Assembly (NCBI GenBank): GCA_937868455.1
Contig: CALMMO010000310.1
Span: forward strand, 1-8,240
Source of the DNA: an uncultured Marmoricola sp.
GTDB lineage: Bacteria > Actinomycetota > Actinomycetes > Propionibacteriales > Nocardioidaceae
Reading direction: 5' to 3'
Length of the DNA: 8,240 bases
Made by a program: the position numbers and the translations under genes. Below are positions 1 to 5,100 of this stretch, in pieces. The first letter of the stretch is position 1. Each line of letters begins with the position of its first letter. The notes under the pieces are model-generated. The model did not search any database, was not told the DNA's origin, and worked only from the letters and a program-made list of their open reading frames with translations.

Positions 1-15
1 CCAGGTCTCCGCCAT
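1..15 (-). CDS. 5' end of an unidentified minus-strand gene (partial)
   Basis: Reading the minus strand from position 15 gives ATG followed by four sense codons (Met-Ala-Glu-Thr-Trp) before the window ends. The start is believable because a near-perfect Shine-Dalgarno sequence lies 5 nt upstream and no other explanation is needed for it. Five residues are too few to identify a family. The gene is divergent from the crotonase gene, so the two may share a control region at 16-185, but a common pathway is only a guess. Confidence 0.6.
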
Positions 16-20
16 GACGG

Positions 21-28
21 CCTCCTTT
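21..28 (-). promoter_or_regulatory. Strong ribosome binding site for the leftward partial gene
   Basis: On the minus strand this reads AAAGGAGG, followed by 5 nt (CCGTC) and then ATG at 15-13. This is the strongest Shine-Dalgarno match in the window. It is the main reason for calling a gene from only five visible codons. Confidence 0.7.
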
Positions 29-172
29 TTCAATCGCTATGGTCGTCGCGGCGGGGTATCAGGGAAGTACCCGCCGGGGCTCGTTTTCGTTTGAGCCGTC
101 TCGACCTTACGACACACACCCACACGCTCCGTGTAGCCGGGGGTCTCGGCGCGTTGCGCATAGGCAAACAAC

Positions 173-178
173 TACCCT
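173..178 (+). promoter_or_regulatory. Candidate -10 box for a leaderless crotonase mRNA
   Basis: TACCCT fits the actinobacterial TANNNT -10 pattern. It ends 7 nt before the ATG at 186, so transcription would begin at or next to the start codon. No Shine-Dalgarno sequence precedes that ATG, which agrees with a leaderless transcript. A TTGCGC at 154-159 is too close (13 bp) to be a standard -35. The motif is short and could occur by chance. Confidence 0.35.
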
Positions 179-185
179 GCAAGCC

Positions 186-971
186 ATGAGTCTTGTGCAG
201 ATTGACCGGCCCGCGGAGGGCGTCGTCGTACTCACGTTGAATGATCCTGATCGCCGCAATGTGATGTCGGATGAGATGACTGGCCAATGGGTGGAGGCCA
301 TCGCGGCGCTCAAGGTCGACCGCGAGGTTCGGTGTGTGGTGGTCACCGGCGCGGGTACTGCGTTTAGCTCCGGCGGCAACACGGCCTGGATCGCATCTGA
401 GCCCGATGCGACCGTCGACCGCCTGCGCACACGCATGATCGCCTTCTATCGCGACTGGCTCGCAATACGCGACCTTGAGGTGCCGGTGATTGCAGCGGTC
501 AATGGGCACGCGATCGGTGCGGGATTGTGTTTGGCGTTGGCGGCCGACTTGAGGTTCGCTGCGGCCGGCGCCAAGTTGGGGGCGCCGTTTGTGAAGTTGG
601 GGATGCACCCGGGCATGGCGGCGACGTACCTCTTGCCTAACGTTGTTGGCGAGGCCCACGCTCGCGATCTGCTTTTGACTGGCCGCACGATCGATGCTGA
701 CGAGGCGCTGCGACTGGGCATGGTCAGTCGAGTGATGTCGGCCGAAACTTTCCGCGATGAAGCAATCGCTGTCGCTACCGATGTCGCGCGTACGGCGCCC
801 ATCCCGAGCCGCCTCACCACCCTGGCGCTGCGCGATGGCGGACACGCGAGTTATGAGAGCGCGATCCAGTGGGAGGCACTTGCTCAGCCGATCACCCTAG
901 CGACAGCTGATCTGCAAGAAGGCATCGCGGCGGCGCGAGAGAAGCGGCCAGCGCAGTTTCGCGGAGAGTAG
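186..971 (+). CDS. Crotonase-fold protein (enoyl-CoA hydratase/isomerase family), atypical active site
   Basis: The protein has 261 residues, a normal length for a single-domain crotonase that acts on acyl-CoA thioesters in the cytosol. The fold is clear from a first oxyanion-hole segment FSSGGN (60-65), the hallmark AAVNGHAIGAGLCLALAADL (103-122) with the second oxyanion glycine, and the LLLTGRTIDADEALRLGMV segment (162-180). Aligned by eye with rat mitochondrial enoyl-CoA hydratase, the two catalytic glutamates (E144, E164) fall on Cys115 and Phe135. The PaaG-type aspartate after GLVP is also absent, since the stretch here is GMHPGM. CoA-thioester binding is therefore likely, but hydratase activity is doubtful; isomerase, hydrolase or another reaction is possible. 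An in-frame ATG at 39 would add 49 residues that do not resemble the family and has no ribosome binding site, so 186 is preferred, probably as a leaderless start. A hairpin follows 22 nt after the stop. Confidence 0.88.
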   Translation: MSLVQIDRPAEGVVVLTLNDPDRRNVMSDEMTGQWVEAIAALKVDREVRCVVVTGAGTAFSSGGNTAWIASEPDATVDRLRTRMIAFYRDWLAIRDLEVPVIAAVNGHAIGAGLCLALAADLRFAAAGAKLGAPFVKLGMHPGMAATYLLPNVVGEAHARDLLLTGRTIDADEALRLGMVSRVMSAETFRDEAIAVATDVARTAPIPSRLTTLALRDGGHASYESAIQWEALAQPITLATADLQEGIAAAREKRPAQFRGE

Positions 972-993
972 GAGAGGCCCCCGTTTCATCGAT

Positions 994-1022
994 CGCCACA
1001 TGCCTTCCCCTTGCCTGTGGCG
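994..1022 (+). terminator. Inverted repeat downstream of the crotonase gene, possible terminator
   Basis: CGCCACA (994-1000) and TGTGGCG (1016-1022) form a perfect 7-bp stem with a 15-nt loop. The stem begins 22 nt after the crotonase stop codon. There is no T-run on either side, so it is not a classical intrinsic terminator. In high-G+C actinobacteria stems without T-runs may still end transcription, but it could equally be a protein-binding palindrome. Confidence 0.35.
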
Positions 1023-1097
1023 GCGAATCGGCGGGAGCCTCATCTGGGTCAACCGTAGGCGGCAAGCCAGCGCTTGGCAACGCCGGTTTCAACCTCT

Positions 1098-1171
1098 TGT
1101 GGAGAGTTGTCCACGGGTTGTGGATAAGTCTGTGGACAAAATGTGCACGACGAAATGAGCGTTGTGGATCA
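1098..1171. promoter_or_regulatory. Cluster of DnaA boxes
   Basis: Against the 9-mer TTRTCCACA, two sites are perfect: TTATCCACA on the minus strand at 1119-1127 and TTGTCCACA on the minus strand at 1131-1139. Two have one mismatch: TTGTCCACG on the plus strand at 1107-1115 and TGATCCACA on the minus strand at 1163-1171. Two have two mismatches: 1098-1106 and 1142-1150, both minus strand. The sites starting at 1107, 1119 and 1131 are exactly 12 bp apart. TTGTCCACA is the usual actinobacterial DnaA box. The replication genes dnaA and dnaN are not adjacent and no A+T-rich unwinding stretch is seen. This looks like a DnaA regulatory or titration site upstream of the PHP gene rather than an origin. 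Site identity is strong; function is inference. Confidence 0.7.
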
Positions 1172-1205
1172 AGATGAACCCCGGGCATCATTTCGTGACA
1201 TTTCG
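1151..1205. repeat. Three copies of CATTTCG upstream of the PHP gene
   Basis: CATTTCG occurs on the plus strand at 1189-1195 and 1199-1205, exactly 10 bp or about one helical turn apart. It occurs in inverted orientation (CGAAATG) at 1151-1157. The first and second copies extend by one base to CGAAATGA and TCATTTCG. Helically phased copies suggest an operator for an unknown regulator. No known regulator motif is recognised, and chance occurrence is possible. Confidence 0.35.
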
Positions 1206-1265
1206 CCCATGGGGGGCCATCCATACCTGGCATTGTCAGAGGCTCATGGCAGGTTATGCCCATGA
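1155..1265 (+). CDS. Possible 36-codon leader ORF overlapping the PHP start
   Basis: ATG at 1155 opens a frame of 36 codons (beginning Met-Ser-Val-Val-Asp and ending Leu-Cys-Pro) whose TGA at 1263-1265 overlaps the PHP gene's ATG at 1262 in an ATGA arrangement. That geometry is typical of translational coupling. Against it, about half of its third positions are A or T, unlike the neighbouring genes. It also has no clear Shine-Dalgarno sequence and overlaps a DnaA-box match. I know of no family it resembles. It could be a regulatory leader peptide that opens the hairpin at 1222-1258, or simply chance. Confidence 0.2.
   Translation: MSVVDQDEPRASFRDISPMGGHPYLALSEAHGRLCP
1222..1258 (+). promoter_or_regulatory. 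Hairpin over the PHP ribosome binding site
   Basis: In RNA, CAUA (1222-1225) pairs with UAUG (1255-1258), CCUG (1226-1229) pairs with CAGG (1250-1253) after a one-nucleotide bulge, and CA (1231-1232) pairs with UG (1247-1248) after a G-G mismatch. The loop is 14 nt. The paired CAGG is the best Shine-Dalgarno candidate for the ATG at 1262. The structure could therefore hide the ribosome binding site until it is opened, for instance by translation of the upstream short frame. This was judged by eye without energy calculation. Confidence 0.3.
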
Positions 1266-2290
1266 GTTTCCAGGGCGGTCCGGTCGCCGCATTGCGACGC
1301 ATCGCGTTCTTGTTGGAGCGATCGCGCGCAGACACCTACAAGGTCAAGGCCTTCCGCTCGGCTGCCTCAGCCCTGCTCCCGCTCTCACACGAGGAACTGC
1401 TCGCCCTCGCCAATTCCGGGCGACTCACGACACTGGGAGGTGTCGGCACATCGACTGCCCGAGTGATTGAGCAGGCGCTCGCTGGCGACACTCCGACCAG
1501 GCTTGCCGAGTTGGAGGCGACTGCCGGTGGACCACTCACTCAAGGTGGTCATGAGTTGAGGGCGTTGCTGAAGGGCGACCTGCACTCCCACTCCGACTGG
1601 TCCGATGGTGGCTCGCCCATCGAGGAGATGGCCATGACTGCCATCGAGTTGGGTCACGACTATCTCGTCCTGACCGACCACTCACCTCGTCTGCGCGTGG
1701 CCAACGGGCTCAGCGAGACCCGCTTGCGCAAGCAGTTGGGCGTAGTCGACGCAGTCAACGACCACCTGGGCGGCAGCTTCCGACTGCTTAAGGGCATCGA
1801 GGTCGACATCCTTGACGATGGCGGCCTTGACCAGATCGAGGAGTTGCTTGCCCAACTCGACTTCCGGGTTGCCAGCGTGCACTCCAAACTCCAAATGGAT
1901 GCCGCTGACATGACCCGCCGCATGATCGCTGCAGTCAACAATCCCTTTACCAACGTCTTAGGCCACTGCACAGGTCGACTCGTGACTGGCAACAGAGGGG
2001 TGCGTGGGCAATCCCAGTTCGATGCCCGAGCGGTGTTCGAAGCGTGTGCTGCCACTAACACCGCCGTGGAGATCAACGCCCGCCCCGAGCGCCGCGACCC
2101 GCCATCAGCCTTGCTGGCGTTGGCGAACGAGATCGGTTGTCTGTTCTCCATCGACTCCGATGCTCACGCGCCGGGGCAACTCGACTTCCAGATCTACGGC
2201 TGCGAGCGAGCCGAAGCGCAAGGCATCGATCCTGATCGCATCATCAACACCTGGTCCGCAGAGCAGCTCATTCAATGGGCTAACCCATGA
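1262..2290 (+). CDS. HhH plus PHP-domain phosphoesterase (PolX C-terminal-like)
   Basis: This 342-residue protein has two parts. Residues 1 to about 90 are helical and contain a helix-hairpin-helix-like GGVGTSTARVIEQAL (59-73), resembling the DNA-binding start of family X polymerases. Residues about 104-342 are a PHP domain with all expected metal ligands: HSH in GDLHSHSDWSDG (His108, His110), TDH (Asp139, His140), Glu180 in KGIEVD, SVHS (His207), GHCTG (His235) and SDAH (Asp300, His302). In bacterial PolX the same domain is a Mn-dependent 3'-5' exonuclease or phosphoesterase. Here the nucleotidyltransferase core is absent and the protein is about 60 percent of PolX length. A nuclease or phosphatase role, perhaps in DNA repair, is inferred; histidinol-phosphatase-like activity is an alternative. 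ATG 1262 is chosen over ATG 1256 because CAGG (1250-1253) is correctly spaced for it. The gene overlaps the next by 4 bp. Confidence 0.87.
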   Translation: MSFQGGPVAALRRIAFLLERSRADTYKVKAFRSAASALLPLSHEELLALANSGRLTTLGGVGTSTARVIEQALAGDTPTRLAELEATAGGPLTQGGHELRALLKGDLHSHSDWSDGGSPIEEMAMTAIELGHDYLVLTDHSPRLRVANGLSETRLRKQLGVVDAVNDHLGGSFRLLKGIEVDILDDGGLDQIEELLAQLDFRVASVHSKLQMDAADMTRRMIAAVNNPFTNVLGHCTGRLVTGNRGVRGQSQFDARAVFEACAATNTAVEINARPERRDPPSALLALANEIGCLFSIDSDAHAPGQLDFQIYGCERAEAQGIDPDRIINTWSAEQLIQWANP

Positions 2291-2823
2291 GTCAGCCCGT
2301 TGAGGTTCGTCGCAGCGCAAGGCGGCGACGCACAGTCTCCGTAGCTCGCCGAGACGGCAAAGTCATCGTGATGATCCCTGCGTCGTTCACCAGGGCCCAA
2401 GAAGCCGAGTGGGTGGCCAAGATGCTGGCGAAGCTTGATGAGCCAAAGTCGCCTCTGCGCACCGACGCTGATCTAATGCAGCGCGCTGGCCAGTTGAGTC
2501 GCCGCTACCTGGGTGGCAAGGCCGTGCCCACCAGCGTTCGGTGGGTGACCAACCAGAACACCCGCTGGGGCTCCTGCACACCGATGACGGGCGAGATCAG
2601 ACTCTCGCACCGGCTCAAGGAGATGCCTGAGTACGTCGTTGACTCGGTGTTGATGCACGAACTGGCCCACTTGCTTGAAGTTGGCCATGGGCCGGGCTTT
2701 TGGGAGTTAGCCGACCGATACCCACAGGCAGAGCGCGCCAAGGGTTATCTCGAAGCCGCTGACCACGCCTTGGGCTGGGAGATCAGCCCAGACGACGAAG
2801 AGCAGCCTCGACCAGGTCAGTGA
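2287..2823 (+). CDS. YgjP-type (DUF45/M48-like) zinc metallopeptidase
   Basis: This 178-residue protein has the signature of the YgjP/WLM-like metallopeptidases. It carries an Arg-rich start, the WGSC motif (94-97) that follows NTR, then HELAH (124-128) with the downstream ligand His134 in VGHGPGFW. His124 and His128 with His134 would bind zinc, and Glu125 would be the general base. No signal peptide or membrane segment is visible, so it should act in the cytoplasm. Natural substrates of this family are unknown to me; the SprT-like fold makes protein-DNA cross-link or nucleoprotein processing an attractive but unproven idea, given the PHP gene next door. Its ATG overlaps the PHP stop as ATGA and no good ribosome binding site precedes it, indicating translational coupling. 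Its last 41 bases overlap the convergent Nudix gene. The C-terminal tail (168-178) is acidic and probably disordered. Confidence 0.85.
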   Translation: MSQPVEVRRSARRRRTVSVARRDGKVIVMIPASFTRAQEAEWVAKMLAKLDEPKSPLRTDADLMQRAGQLSRRYLGGKAVPTSVRWVTNQNTRWGSCTPMTGEIRLSHRLKEMPEYVVDSVLMHELAHLLEVGHGPGFWELADRYPQAERAKGYLEAADHALGWEISPDDEEQPRPGQ

Positions 2824-3331
2824 TCGAAGGTTCGTCAGTGGGCAACGCGTCCACCGGGAACCACCTCAGGTCGCTGGACTCATCAGAGGCCGAGATGTTG
2901 CTCTGCGCCGACGCCACCGCAACAAAGCGCACATCGAGATGGTCCACCGGGCCTTCGGGGTGACAGAAACCCACCTGATGGCGATCCACGTGCACAGGCG
3001 TTGGGTCGATGCTCAGGTCGTGAATGCCCGACTCTTCTGTGGCCTCTCGCAATGCCGCGTCCGGCAGCGAGCGGTCTTGGCTCTCAAGATGACCACCCAT
3101 CTGGAACCACATCTGCGCCTTGGCATGCAGCATCAACAACACCTCGCGGTGGTCGTGTGAGAGCACCAATGCGGAGGCAGTGAGGTGGGCGGGATAGCAG
3201 GTGCGCAGATGCGAGTCGGGGTGGTTGCGGACGAACTCGACGTACTCCTTGCGCAGCGCCTGTTGGTCAGAGGTAGGGGCTTGCCAGGTGCTCAGCAGGT
3301 CAAGCGAGGCCGCATGCAGATCACTGCTCAT
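2783..3331 (-). CDS. Nudix hydrolase
   Basis: This 182-residue soluble protein should hydrolyse a nucleoside diphosphate linked to another group. The Nudix core runs from the GGH (79-81) to REATEESGI (95-103). The helix part RExxxEE is intact, while the loop between GGH and RE is one residue longer than the textbook box, with Asp86 near the usual glutamate. The WFQMGGHLE lead-in is typical of an actinobacterial subfamily whose substrate is not known to me. ATG 3331 is preferred because it leaves an 11-bp overlap with the upstream DUF2342 gene and gives a family-like N terminus. An in-frame ATG at 3367 would add 12 residues and lengthen the overlap to 47 bp. Neither has a clear Shine-Dalgarno sequence, so coupled translation is likely. 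The 3' end overlaps the convergent metallopeptidase gene. Confidence 0.88.
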   Translation of the reverse strand: MSSDLHAASLDLLSTWQAPTSDQQALRKEYVEFVRNHPDSHLRTCYPAHLTASALVLSHDHREVLLMLHAKAQMWFQMGGHLESQDRSLPDAALREATEESGIHDLSIDPTPVHVDRHQVGFCHPEGPVDHLDVRFVAVASAQSNISASDESSDLRWFPVDALPTDEPSITDLVEAALRRLG

Positions 3332-4592
3332 CGAGAAGTTTGTTGAGTTCGGCGTCAAACTCTTCATCAGTCAGCGGCTTCGGCTCGCTCAGATCGCTGC
3401 GGAACCCCAGTGGGTCATCAAGGTCAGCGGCATTGGGCAACAAGTCCGGGTGGGCCCACACGGCCTCACGGCCGTCGGCACCGAACCGATCGCGCAACGA
3501 GCCCCACAACGTGGCGGCATCACGCAGTCGGCGGGGGCGAATCTCGAGCCCGACCAAGGCGCCAAACGTCTGCTCAGCAGGCCCGCCGGCGGCCCGACGC
3601 CTGCGCACTGCCTCTTGAAGTTTCACGGCGGTCGGCATCCTCGTGGCAGCCTGACTAACCACTTCATCAACCCAGCCCTCAACGAGAGCCAACGTGGTCT
3701 CGAGTCGCTGGAGCGCGGCTTCCTGGGCCGGGGTCTGAGCCGGCTCGAAGAGCCCCCCTTGGAGGGCTTCTTGTATGGCGGCGGGGTTGCTGGGATCGAT
3801 GTCTCGCATGGTGGCTTCGATGCCGCCCATGTCGATGGTCATCCCGGCGGCATGCGACTCAACCGCGCCAATGAGATGCGCACGCAACCACGGCACGTGT
3901 GCGAACAATCGCTGGTGTGCGCACTCGCGCAACGCTAGATAGAGCACCACGTCGTCTTCGCCCACATCGAGACCCTCGGCGAAGGTCGCGACGTTGGTCG
4001 TGACCAACGCGGCTTGCCCCTCAGGGCCAAGCGGAAGACCGATATCGCTGGCTGTCAGCACCTCGCCAGCGAGTGCGCCCAGGCCTTGGCCGACCTGAGC
4101 GCCAAAGAGTGAGCCGCCCATCTTGTTGAACATCCCCAACATGGGTCCGGCCATCGCCTTGACCTCATCGGGCATCGCTGAGGCCATGGCCCCGTTGACG
4201 CTGCCTGCAATTGGAGCCACGAGGACCTGCCAAACCGGCATGGTCTGCTCGATCCACTCCGCGCGACTCCACGCGGCTCCGACGCTGACCCCGCTGGGCA
4301 GGGGAGTCACTGTGTCGAGCCAGTGATCGGCCAAGCGCACGGAGTCCGCGACCCGGTCGCGATCAGCGCGTGAAGGGGTCGGGTCTGGTGCTTGGGCGGC
4401 GATCTTTCGGGCGCTGTCATGGGCGAGGGTCCAGTTCACTGGTCCGTCGTACGGCGTCATCATCGACTGGAATTGCGCCATCAGTTGGTTCATGTCTGGC
4501 ATCTGGCCGCCAGAGAACATCTGCTCAAAGGGGGTGCCTTTGAATGGGTTCTCGGGGTCAGGGGAGTCGCCCTTAGCAGGCTCATTGCTCAT
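3321..4592 (-). CDS. Zincin_2 / DUF2342 family putative zinc-dependent metalloprotease
   Basis: The 423-residue protein matches the actinobacterial DUF2342 (Zincin_2) family in length and layout. It has a Pro/Gly/Met-rich N terminus containing a PFEQMFSGG-type segment (21-29), an alpha-helical core with a Gly-rich stretch (159-176), and the signature LRECAHQRLFAHVPWLR (221-237) followed by EGWVDEV (305-311). The family is called a metalloprotease from its fold. The motif here is R-E-C-A-H (222-226), so the first histidine of HExxH is replaced by arginine and classical zinc hydrolysis is uncertain. My recollection is that this substitution is common in one branch of the family. The C-terminal tail is acidic. 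The gene heads a minus-strand pair with the Nudix gene and faces away from moaE. It appears to be leaderless, with TACCTT 6 nt before the ATG. Its biological role is unknown. Confidence 0.88.
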   Translation of the reverse strand: MSNEPAKGDSPDPENPFKGTPFEQMFSGGQMPDMNQLMAQFQSMMTPYDGPVNWTLAHDSARKIAAQAPDPTPSRADRDRVADSVRLADHWLDTVTPLPSGVSVGAAWSRAEWIEQTMPVWQVLVAPIAGSVNGAMASAMPDEVKAMAGPMLGMFNKMGGSLFGAQVGQGLGALAGEVLTASDIGLPLGPEGQAALVTTNVATFAEGLDVGEDDVVLYLALRECAHQRLFAHVPWLRAHLIGAVESHAAGMTIDMGGIEATMRDIDPSNPAAIQEALQGGLFEPAQTPAQEAALQRLETTLALVEGWVDEVVSQAATRMPTAVKLQEAVRRRRAAGGPAEQTFGALVGLEIRPRRLRDAATLWGSLRDRFGADGREAVWAHPDLLPNAADLDDPLGFRSDLSEPKPLTDEEFDAELNKLLDEQ

Positions 4593-4598
4593 GGGGAC

Positions 4599-4604
4599 AA
4601 GGTA
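4599..4604 (-). promoter_or_regulatory. Candidate -10 box for leaderless DUF2342/Nudix mRNA
   Basis: The minus strand reads TACCTT, then six bases, then the ATG at 4592. This is exactly the spacing that puts the transcription start on the A of ATG. No Shine-Dalgarno sequence is present in between, which supports leaderless translation. No good -35 is visible. Confidence 0.5.
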
Positions 4605-4633
4605 CCTGGGCCCGCAATCTGCGCTCTGCGAAG

Positions 4634-4639
4634 TAGGGT
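4634..4639 (+). promoter_or_regulatory. Candidate -10 box (or ribosome binding site) for moaE
   Basis: TAGGGT fits TANNNT and ends 7 nt before the GTG at 4647, allowing a leaderless transcript. The same bases contain AGGG at 8 nt spacing, which could instead be a weak Shine-Dalgarno sequence. The two readings are mutually exclusive. Confidence 0.4.
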
Positions 4640-4646
4640 TTGCCGG

Positions 4647-5063
4647 GTGCTACGACTGCTCGACATCCGCGAAGCCGCGCTCGACGTGAGCGAGGTGCTT
4701 GACGCGGTCGCAGATGATCGGGCTGGCGGCGTCGCCGTCTTCGTCGGCAACGTGCGCGATCATGATGGTGGCCAGTCAGTGAGCTATCTCGATTACTCCG
4801 AGCACCCCAGTGCGATTAACCGACTGCGCGAGGTAGCCGAGGAGGTCGCCGGGGAGTTCGAGGTGCTCGCTCTTGCGGCCGTGCACCGGGTCGGGCGACT
4901 AGAGATTGGTGAGGCTGCCGTGATCGTGGCGTGTGCGACCGCGCACCGCGATGAGGCGTTCGTGGCATGTCGCGCTTTGATCGATCGACTCAAAGAACGT
5001 GTGCCGATTTGGAAGCACCAAGTGTTTGCCGATGGCCATGAAGAGTGGGTGGGCACGCCATAG
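4647..5063 (+). CDS. moaE: Molybdopterin synthase catalytic (large) subunit MoaE
   Basis: MoaE, with thiocarboxylated MoaD, transfers sulfur to precursor Z (cPMP) to make molybdopterin in the cytoplasm. The 138-residue protein shows FVGNVRDHDGG (32-42), the HRVGRLEIGEAAVIV strand-turn (80-94), AHRDEAF (99-105), and LKERVPIWKHQ (115-125). Lys116 and Lys123 correspond in spacing to the essential E. coli lysines 119 and 126. The start is GTG 4647, the only sensible start that does not extend into the divergent gene. Length is slightly under the E. coli protein. No moaD or other cofactor gene is visible nearby, so its partner must be encoded elsewhere. It faces away from the DUF2342 gene across 54 bp and ends 37 bp before the protease gene, whose own ribosome binding site is in that gap. 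Confidence 0.93.
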   Translation: MLRLLDIREAALDVSEVLDAVADDRAGGVAVFVGNVRDHDGGQSVSYLDYSEHPSAINRLREVAEEVAGEFEVLALAAVHRVGRLEIGEAAVIVACATAHRDEAFVACRALIDRLKERVPIWKHQVFADGHEEWVGTP

Positions 5064-5089
5064 CCACTTATACCCTTGGGACACTCTCT

Positions 5090-5096
5090 AAGGTGA
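5090..5096 (+). promoter_or_regulatory. Ribosome binding site for the PDZ/Lon-like protease
   Basis: AAGGTGA lies 4 nt (7 nt from the AAGG core) before the ATG at 5101. It fixes the start and shows the gene is translated independently of moaE. A TACCCT at 5071-5076 could be a -10 box for a separate promoter, but support is weak. Confidence 0.6.
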
Positions 5097-5100
5097 CCCC

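Noticed and set aside
54..72. Short inverted repeat GGGTA/TACCC in the first divergent region
   Set aside because: Five base pairs with a 9-nt loop is common by chance in high-G+C DNA, and nothing else supports a role.
39..185. 49-residue N-terminal extension of the crotonase from ATG 39
   Set aside because: The extra residues are Arg/Ser/Pro-rich and unlike any crotonase, and no ribosome binding site precedes 39. The normal fold begins at ATG 186.
30..845. 271-residue open frame on the minus strand opposite the crotonase gene
   Set aside because: The composition is Arg/His/Gln-rich with no family resemblance. It is the expected shadow of a high-G+C gene, and the plus-strand crotonase motifs explain the region.
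1081..1205. Chromosomal replication origin
   Set aside because: DnaA boxes are present, but there is no A+T-rich unwinding region and neither dnaA nor dnaN is adjacent. The cluster is also small compared with known actinobacterial origins.
3332..3367. Longer Nudix start at ATG 3367
   Set aside because: It would increase the overlap with the DUF2342 gene to 47 bp and add 12 residues not typical of the family. It has no better ribosome binding site.
3201..3938. 245-residue plus-strand open frame opposite the DUF2342 and Nudix genes
   Set aside because: It crosses two real minus-strand genes, has no recognisable domain and shows low-complexity Gly/Arg composition. It is a shadow frame.
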